A program made the translations under genes and the position numbers. DNA of 64,000 nucleotides from an uncultured Pseudoflavonifractor sp. GTDB taxonomy: Bacteria; Bacillota; Clostridia; Oscillospirales; Oscillospiraceae. Below the pieces are notes generated by a model that saw only the letters and a list, made by a program, of their open reading frames with translations, ran no database searches and was not told the DNA's origin. The DNA is taken from contig CANSYW010000011.1 of the NCBI GenBank assembly GCA_947651395.1, positions 1 to 64,000 of the forward strand, written 5' to 3'. Below are positions 61,801 to 64,000 of this stretch, one piece after another; within the stretch, counting starts at the first letter, position 1, and every line of letters begins with the position of its first letter.

Positions 61801-64000
61801 CCTTACCGATACACACCCACTTGGGGGTGTCGCCGATGTTGTTGCCCTTACCTTTGGCCATGACCCACACGGTCTGGCCATCCACCGAGCCGCTGATGGT
61901 AAAGCTGTCTCCGGTGGCGGAGGGGGCGACAGGCGGCGTAGTGGTGCTGGAGCCGCCCAGCGCCCAGCCCCGGACGTCCAGATCGCTGCTGCCAAAATTG
62001 GCGGCAGCAATGGTAGTGCTATCCGTGAGGGTAATGCTGGTGATGGTGATGGTGTTGCCCTCCTGGAGGGTACCGCTGGTAGCAATGTTGCTGACCTGGC
62101 GGATCTCCCACTGGGCGTAGTAGGTCGTACCGTCGGTCTGGGCGGCGCTGGCGTTAAAGGCCGTGCCGGAGCCGTTAGCGGCGGTATTCCAGCCCAGGAA
62201 GGTATGACCCAGCCGGGTAGGATCGGCAGGGGCAGCCACAACGCCGTTGGCGTCGGCATTGACCACTTTGTTGGCCGTGGAGCCGCTCCAGTTACCACCG
62301 TTGGGGTTGAAGGTCACCTGGGCGTTCTGCTTCCAGATAGCGTAGAGGGTCGTATTGGCAGTGACTGTTATGGAAGTCTGGCCTGTAGTGGCGTTCTGGT
62401 TGGTGTTCCAGCCCACGAAGGTGTAGGCCCTGCCGTCGGCACCCGGGGTATAGGTGAGCTTCGCGCTGGACACGGTGTAGCTGCTGCCGCTGTCCAAATA
62501 GCCCGATGTGGCAGGCACAGTACCGCCAATGGTACCATTGCCCACCTTACCCGAGTTATTGTTGTAGCTCACCCGGTACTGCTGCTCCCACTGGGCGGTA
62601 TAGGTGGTGTCCGCGCTATGGGTCACGGCAGCCACCTGAGCAGCCGTGGCGTTGGTCAGAGTACCGCCGCTCCAGCCCAGGAACTTGTAGCCCGAGCGGG
62701 TGGCGGTGGGGATATCCCCAACAGCCACCTTACCGCCGCTGACGGTGGGCGTAGCGCTGCCCGACAGGGTACCGCCGCCGGCATTAAAGGTGATCACCGG
62801 CTCGGTGGGGGTGGAGGCGGGGACGTAGTAGATGGGAACCTGCAATACGCGGTTTCTTGATGCCTGAGCTATGGTGGCAGCGCTTCCCTGTGCGTACATA
62901 ACAGTCACATAGCCGGAAGGTGTAGCCGTTCCGGCAGTAATCTCCGCCTGTGTAACCTCTATCAATGCGCTTACTCCATCATGGGTCACAGACAGACTGT
63001 CTTCAAACGTATGGTTCGCCCACTCTGTCCCACGCATCGGTGCAGCAGTTTTAAAGAGGTCATAGATACCATTTGTTCCATTCGACCAACCTGCCGAAGC
63101 ATTCAATGCAAAGCCGCCGCTTACTGAACGGGAGTCCACTCTGGCCTGAGCTGTCGCAGCATTGGGATTGCCCGTTGCGATTCCAGTGGTACCTGTTCCG
63201 CCAATCTGTGTAATAATAATAGATTCCGCAGTAAACGTACCTGTACCTGCCACAATAACTTGGACTGTAATAGGAGTTTGGGCTCCCGCACTGGAATCGT
63301 CGTAAGTAATTGTCAAGGTAGTGACCCGGTTCGTTGCACTGGTATTCTCAAGAACAAAGGTTCCCGAAGTTGCTACTGTGCCACCGGCGCCATTGATGCC
63401 GGTTATACCGCCAGAACCAGGCATAACTGTCATATCAGAGTCTGCAACTGTCGCTTTCACATTGGTCGCTGTTGTGCCTGTAACAAGATTGGTCAACGTA
63501 ATAGTCTCCGTCCCTGTACCGGAAAAGATTACAGGATCGGGAGAAGCCTTCAGCTCCGCCGCGGCGGAGAGGGGGATGGCGAAAGCCGGATCATCATCAT
63601 AATTTGTTTGACCATCATACACAAACACAGAATAAGTAAATTCAGTTACATTTGCGTATCGCCCTGTTACTTTTGCCAGCATATCTGCAAAAGAGGCCAA
63701 AAAATGATCCACCGGTATTGTTCTATTGGATGGGATCGTCGTGTCAAACTGAATACACGGCAAAGAAGGTTTCGCATTAGCGTCTCCCGGTTTATATCCA
63801 TTGACACTTCCTCCAGCAGGGCCATTCACGTCCGGATTACCCACCGATGGCTTTGTACTGGAAATAATCGTCACTCGAATCTGCGCGCCGACAGTACCGC
63901 CATTTAAGACTACCGAACCGGTAACCTTTCCTGTATTTTTATCATAGGAAAAATCTTTGGCAGTAGCATAGCCCTCTTGTTTAGCCGCCAACGCCGTCAC
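46892..64000 (-). CDS. Giant modular S-layer-anchored surface protein (N-terminus beyond the window)
   Basis: One uninterrupted frame of 5,702 codons that is still open at the window edge, so the protein exceeds 5,700 residues. Visible modules, N to C: beta-rich domains with InlB-type repeats ending in YAQW, YAIW or YAHW (62800-62100, 59425-59175, 57660-57420, 55890-55635); putative Ig-like (He_PIG) modules (59150-58900, 57330-57120, 55560-55350); at least 11 copies of a roughly 105-residue module (52450-48090); a Gly8 linker (about 47985-47958); a last InlB-like unit; and SLH domains (47690-47080). It is almost free of cysteine. It is expected to be secreted and cell-wall bound, acting as an adhesin, spacer or S-layer partner. 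The GTG at the edge is not a believable start. Confidence 0.9.
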   Translation of the reverse strand: MTALAAKQEGYATAKDFSYDKNTGKVTGSVVLNGGTVGAQIRVTIISSTKPSVGNPDVNGPAGGSVNGYKPGDANAKPSLPCIQFDTTIPSNRTIPVDHFLASFADMLAKVTGRYANVTEFTYSVFVYDGQTNYDDDPAFAIPLSAAAELKASPDPVIFSGTGTETITLTNLVTGTTATNVKATVADSDMTVMPGSGGITGINGAGGTVATSGTFVLENTSATNRVTTLTITYDDSSAGAQTPITVQVIVAGTGTFTAESIIITQIGGTGTTGIATGNPNAATAQARVDSRSVSGGFALNASAGWSNGTNGIYDLFKTAAPMRGTEWANHTFEDSLSVTHDGVSALIEVTQAEITAGTATPSGYVTVMYAQGSAATIAQASRNRVLQVPIYYVPASTPTEPVITFNAGGGTLSGSATPTVSGGKVAVGDIPTATRSGYKFLGWSGGTLTNATAAQVAAVTHSADTTYTAQWEQQYRVSYNNNSGKVGNGTIGGTVPATSGYLDSGSSYTVSSAKLTYTPGADGRAYTFVGWNTNQNATTGQTSITVTANTTLYAIWKQNAQVTFNPNGGNWSGSTANKVVNADANGVVAAPADPTRLGHTFLGWNTAANGSGTAFNASAAQTDGTTYYAQWEIRQVSNIATSGTLQEGNTITITSITLTDSTTIAAANFGSSDLDVRGWALGGSSTTTPPVAPSATGDSFTISGSVDGQTVWVMAKGKGNNIGDTPKWVCIGKVGLENFDFAVGIHVSGGTVPTGTTGLTVDPSTATTTPGGSFNVSASSTNNGYKFKNWETGNVGSTTPVNTDGSISQFTATTTVANLTKQPGKNNLYANFVPIPHLTLTNSGGATGTEAFKGQLGNDGKDSARNVTYTFPAGSKFTASTTPGATVAVGAGTAGNLVIECTETAPGTYTDTLTITYEDADGVKYTLTQPVAYTVTVPTKTVHVEVAVDGAAASATLPSGVTVSPTKTSPVTLKAGDSTLLSTNTTSKGYRFTGWSAVAAGNGALSNTSVTNNGGTATFTMATPLPGADVTVVANYIKVPWLEAGAKTQGGHATGVNTVTNASVKINNTGAANATAVSVSVDDSRFELATGGMTATGNTVAAGGNGTVLVKPKTPAGLAAGTYVIPVTVTYKQVGSDATELKVETTVTYVVTETTYTLTVKYPTGANSGVSNVQYILNGGTATAIANNGTVTVKPADVVTITATLTDCTGSWATTACTENVDTGSVLGISTFTGNATATLSVTGKAKLTYEPTAGAATEGAATVTTNPALKISNVGTGNANITKITVTNNNASDSKTFGGSTSTAVNLAAGANHAITLAPNNWGSAWAAGTYTAKVTVEYTDSSGSHTDVTYVPFIVSAPSTFTGKVTVLWNNSSTLGSNVTGVSLTGNPAGTQSGNVWTFANLSSASAYSITVATPSGNVTSTKTLNNGNQEVTIYLSTVTVQRESGAPTGSTVQLHGGSAAAGPITGTYEEGTAISIAAAAGTTATQAGYSFNKWNDGTNDLYGASSTVVAKKTNTTYTASFVQGWKLNYNGNAPSGAGTVTNIPTDPKTYNANDNKAQVSTVKAALPGYIFLGWFEATTGGTAVTGEITLTGSKTLYAQWQKAGVAGQGSADMADSTTYGANFSSGKVAAAARGANPGVPLEYTSSDLTAIGLSIDKTTGLISGRPYKVAPNQSISITVKRTDNNETATYNYTLTVGKAQPTLTASVASGNQTGSAFSAAKYNYTVTAPLYTASGWQTATLMTGTGATLTATAADNAGTVSLDAPTTLFENSAKDIDLTYTPGAKQDGASNAYTAIYENAATTLSVAGTGVVEALSISPNTHDFGAVNDDGTQITQTNYTQPAAFTYTVKNEGNVTTGAITITAPAGYTASVSSLAALAPGATATFTLRPDEHLPVGKHPGVVSAGYTSAQTGTPTISASAGADFEVKAPSTFSGYITVKTQAVGADTPSLSLLPGDYSVKLVSTDGNSTVTGLTPETTTSGDPKYGRHRFENADATKEYNIVVTKTGVNAGSWTVPDRLVSLANRTNQGLILYELKTADDGTSGVTTTGDGYYLAGVGVTITATASVGNMAFDKWTDDGAASYSNNAASTSYAMPTRSATLTAHYKNTDATECTITYDANRPGDVKNDVNIWTPGPETGVAVGTAHTLLTGTPTLLGYTFEGWFAAPNGGTAITSVTPAGDTTVYAHWTPVALTATGTAPDGTYGTGYTGGKVSVTTPSGATATYKVTAGALPGGLTLDENTGAITGIPYEICTNKPVTVTVTMSNDVNTTPRTTTVDLTITINPATPTITGVTATNVVTGADPSTYNYVVTVAGPKYTGTGWETAVDELVYTPGTAAGKQSGIGSASFSDNSGKVTVDFTPANTDFDGENQTQNKVWTTATKDITVTADSDKVVLGVSEEAWHFTKTGAANGDHAIEDYTVNAAGTDGMVTTTNAVGGKQFTVTNTGSKATGTMSYKFGSAANPGENGTYFEMNGFSTTSLPATTGSANFIVSVKGDLPQGTYTDTLTVSAQDGTAKIINLFFYVDRSATYTGTVTVYVTDVPPTAPNNGTTKTQIPAAVTGGKVEFVPSDGGAAVTATWDAAGSVYKSDALETGKGYSVRVTTTGGAWTVPGSIANDGDNVDVKLYQVQLASAPAGLTVTQTGAGYYAENQPAALTTGATATGAGGTSHAFKTWDDANSTTAASFNAVITDAVKFTATYEATLTLTYDANGGTGDAVSGDNPEAHNAGDKFSLKNCTATKDGYTFDGWDTQADGTGTRYQAGATYTMPDTSTTLYAIWKANDAMSLPGNSWTVAYKDTLGDKVINAVGGIPGYTYAEDSGSLPTGFSFDATNHKFSGTASSYSTTVADNSKTMTVTATDSVGKTANGSFTITVTQADTKVTTGFTAPGTNPSVGDTVDPSKLGNKDNVVVNYYKTDGTTVGGTIGAVPTTGGTAPEGTWTVEGPDKYLPGENTYVLKFTPTDPGFKPCTTTVTVTAENKKINSAEIGIFFPANGGTPNTTVSGDNGKKIAAATTPTVTTPTDTFKVDNISWAPADKFDSKNDSTVYVQLTAEDGWEFDAAFVGSLTDQTATSAGTKTATVIGNTGKTLTLMYVFKGEDQVVEDIYVETTAELKVDGTDSKLIGKPADALKYTVDYHWEKTTGHEEVDAAHPFQADTLYDAVVTVEANEGYKFNTANFGTAVGQDIHAHAFIDNGVPKEDSKTNTVEVVMSADGKSITIRFSAFKPVALRVVGIRVTEGALTTTDYYAVTDTDKSGNDVNKATAYGHGSWGAIYSDAGKETIKYVLVYEDGSESTEIAYTNETLVYGTSASGTLPAMPANGYTFTNEGANDDEAKYDGKNVYLSYTVSGKTYYAAQSVGTLTVQELRADKLTPDRVWTTAELTFVKGTAFKLPATNAPTATVNFNTGSTIANTETGWVYAQTPNNGSNTHFYSTDVSSAAAAKAAELKAGATMADADNGKTVYMCYIDINGNLVYAPVGVLKVSGDTGIKVWISNTSDPTDNKADVSGAKPGATTGGATEPEYGETIKANVEGTPDGNLTYVWKDATTGDMLQTGPSDTYELDKEDVGRTITVEVKEQGTSGSTSSVNEPVGQKRTLKLDVVSANKPFDGNANNLHTYVTTSAAVNDFFLSNIINGDTVYVSAYNGTKPNYSAAAVGSTITWPAVTAGTTDYTITMPTNKAGQEVYRLGAQAAIPNRGTITAADLITPITVTYPNTSLRPTKGGTPVNALTDFGVPTEEQNRYQIDTTATDDFYWEYSTDGSSWMKVNFATKAGLDENGKFLKETYYRVTVPVVTKSSDLKFAPDTNPGYMVINGVRYNASADVGKDGTATATAQTTATVTYTFDQTAGDDEPIHVTYVSAFFQNPPLVGQTIPAYPDQVGRPVETVSTDGTYNDSNHEHFVVRWYESDDKVTWGAALAADYTFKPGKYYKVEVDVQAGTGYVYDENTYFAINTSAGSDEGTTITTNVGKVYTMSYVFEDAVAPIEIAHVNLSVPQPVVEGKPADHSTVTVNQALGTNGTNYNATLNVTNVTWSTTDAFEADTVYTLEFDVTTGTYDYLNETADKVDFIVGGVGPIEGADSATGTGAITQVETTATDADKTYHVKVTFGELKGGKVTLTDVYVNATVPATDKNIDAGYKPFVDAVKPYELTGANDIWQYWNNTGWETITDANKAAALDGEKFKAGVPYQVIGTVRMKTDTDSAKYVIDDAKTKFYLAGIECTTTPENAVAGTGTYTPLVKNAGDPATYTLTRQFLIPVDKIITEVTSHASIPAVGGVLTGTPYTDAVVDLAINGSGNILTSRVTAGTVTWKVQDGGNWVNVSSNTVEQGKVYQATYTLTTDTANGYTYKDDTADNAQRVKFTIHGVEVTGEGTKTQGGYTVTTKRNSDSSYTVTVVYPETSSDTKIAQVTVDYTVPVAGANPAVDKQYTQHEQVSLKHDALVTDDSHGSTWHEGTKDGAAVDATHVFGNGDYTVVATFKANDGVDGKPGFVFDSETAFIVNGNSYKASDANTHVTLSTDKKTATVWHTFPGLDKEIVKVVTSVTAPVAGAVPQTKADTPVAANKINNNLMPEALTIGNITWTGTKNPDGTFAYSTTYTASFDLTVNTGAGYSYRDAAEYVDFFVNGAADALNVKNGDNTTVSSADGKVTVTKGTNKYTVTIEFPATEDRLDKVLTVHVNTTVPPEHKLRVPDVYIVSTEPYTNPADPAKTDLVWKVKESGVWTVIAKDTPFEAGKEYMVEGKVILKDPTTTTWNITDDTKFFLGGVAVPETAATGSLKDTTGGTVSYTTGFSANKTAVDGIYPKDTEFTLSLTFGALADKTDPTIVKVAANVKQPVANQPVPAGAAQLLLALNKDGVDMSAYVTPGTVTWTDVDTGSTVNGQTFKTGGSYKAEFTLTANDAAHKYIAVADPKDYLDLLINGVTHTGGDWLEGSTDAETVGADGTINQIKVEIAPSTPGSEATSYKVTIIFNNISDKADVLAVLGTAKVPEAKATISDNDIDALPGQVYEKQSARWLDKNGDPVTETNFKPGNTYTAELTVKIKDAEKPYYRFKETTTGLLNGSGATVVTRYPATGEPTTITLKLTFEVPKEVVKVHVASNRPAVGDQTVVNDTNKSINKSNATEDRYDLGVVGNVDGTDLYGKWYTDAGCTIPATQFEEEKTYYMQVEVTPGEDYALTEEPGDYTWDTNRQNANSVKKVGDKYVAVFEYTIRKAGEKLPDELAAVVTPPVAGKPVDKVGKPGNDDTTVKGDVKWTDGSGNEVNKFDYSTTYTATVVVEPKDPNNFDFTAPEFKLNGVTPTAKENLGEDGQPDGTYTLTYTFPPTSPKETVTVPSGGGGGGGGTVELPQVFYKLGEVGVTDDLTAEKVKQNGKPSKVPKVEGLTIKDKDGSEKTYTFIGWSETDPAKTTGTPVLVDPTTFKISKDKTFYAVYEIKGHTAIDHTHYVIGFPNGTFGPSADITRGEVATIIARACLDGFIEGANYGNPGGYSDVERHWAYSAISYCTINSVFTGYTDGTFKPNQPITRQELATVVARLAGLVANQGVPFTDADQISKWAKDGVYTAYAKGWIKGYKDGSFKPLQNITRAETVKVFNGYLGRGVDVKGLEEMREYVHSGVASNNQENGFDQYMTWPDVPKNHWAYYEIIEAANDHTFYWLDETNPVPPEHWTSVWIDEIWRYHDNSGDGARPYNPEPTNPG
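47020..47690 (-). other. SLH domain cluster of the giant protein
   Basis: Three SLH motifs: one around FPNGTFGPSADITRGEVA, one around YSDVERHWAYSAISY and GTFKPNQPITRQELA, and one around WAKDGVYTAYAKGWIKGY with GSFKPLQNITRAETV. A partial fourth is WPDVPKNHWAYYEIIE. These bind pyruvylated secondary cell-wall polymer. Confidence 0.92.
47958..47985 (-). other. Poly-glycine linker of the giant protein
   Basis: A Ser followed by eight Gly residues separates the repeat region from the last InlB-like unit and the SLH anchor, probably as a flexible hinge. Confidence 0.85.
48090..52450 (-). repeat. At least 11 divergent copies of a roughly 105-residue protein module
   Basis: Each unit opens with a pattern such as KIAQVTVDYTVPVAGANP or EIVKVVTSVTAPVAGAVP, continues with an 'I/V-T-W' strand, an 'F..G..Y.A...L' strand, a 'GY.Y/F' turn and ends 'F.I/V.G'. 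Units start near 52430, 52040, 51650, 51215, 50790, 50390, 49990, 49540, 49070, 48730 and 48340. Two further relatives lie at about 55050-54400. I do not recognise the family. Confidence 0.8.

Noticed and set aside
46949-62860. Uninterrupted plus-strand frame of 5,303 codons antisense to the giant gene
   Set aside because: Its residues are the mirror of a Thr/Val/Gly/Ala-rich, GC-biased gene (Val/Gly/His/Leu shadow), there is no ribosome site or known domain, and the minus strand holds clear SLH and InlB domains. The lack of antisense stops follows from codon bias.

Overview
The window reads as a chromosome segment of a high-GC, spore-forming member of the Clostridia, most likely an Oscillospiraceae-type gut bacterium (Flavonifractor / Lawsonibacter / Intestinimonas neighbourhood). 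The reasons are the Gram-positive ribosome sites, the yabP-yabQ-divIC-yabR and spoIID sporulation genes, RNase Y, a CIRCE/HrcA heat-shock operator, S-layer-homology surface proteins and the TAGGGGCG-type palindromic intergenic repeats. The genus is inference; no rRNA is present. I saw no tRNA, rRNA, insertion sequence, prophage or CRISPR array.

Layout. 0-10 kb: htpG under CIRCE; ymdB-like phosphodiesterase, a yhaO/yhaN (SbcD/SbcC-like) pair and signal peptidase I; then a purine-salvage locus with a phosphoribosyltransferase divergent from a riboswitch-controlled NCS2 purine permease. 10-15 kb, minus strand: small P-loop protein, pgi, an AT-richer alpha/beta hydrolase, and an operon yfbR-like / ACT / DUF711. 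15-20.6 kb: mtaB, then a surface-polymer O-acylation cluster (34-codon leader ORF, acyltransferase 3, MBOAT, DHHW protein). 20.7-24.3 kb: pyruvate kinase and a TetR/MFS efflux pair with twin operators. 24.4-26 kb: sporulation/division operon yabP-yabQ-divIC-yabR behind a sigma-E-like promoter. 26-31 kb: biotin ligase, an orphan PTS IIC protein with a 44-bp palindrome on its promoter, and a secreted LRR-transglutaminase-SLH protein. 31-36.3 kb: Fe-S aldo/keto reductase, rny, a probable 6S RNA gene, a CmpB-type membrane protein with dCMP deaminase, and a zinc-ribbon membrane protein. 36.4-46.7 kb: mnmE with a DnaA-box-like cluster upstream, FAD oxidoreductase, SDR, NhaC-type antiporter, lrgAB, spoIID, citrate synthase and an orphan histidine kinase, with palindromic repeats in the gaps.

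46.9-64 kb is a single minus-strand reading frame of at least 5,700 codons. It is the C-terminal part of a giant surface protein built of InlB-type repeats, putative Ig modules and at least 11 copies of a roughly 105-residue module, ending in a Gly linker and SLH domains. Its N-terminus lies beyond the window.

Most of the window is ordinary core genome. The features I would look at first are the giant modular protein with its patchy base composition, the 6S-like RNA upstream of rny, the AT-rich AGTTTACATAAT / ATTATGTCAA motifs that recur in and around mtaB and before mnmE, the DnaA-box trio before mnmE, and the palindrome on the PTS promoter. I did not find a clearly new multi-gene defence or metabolic system.
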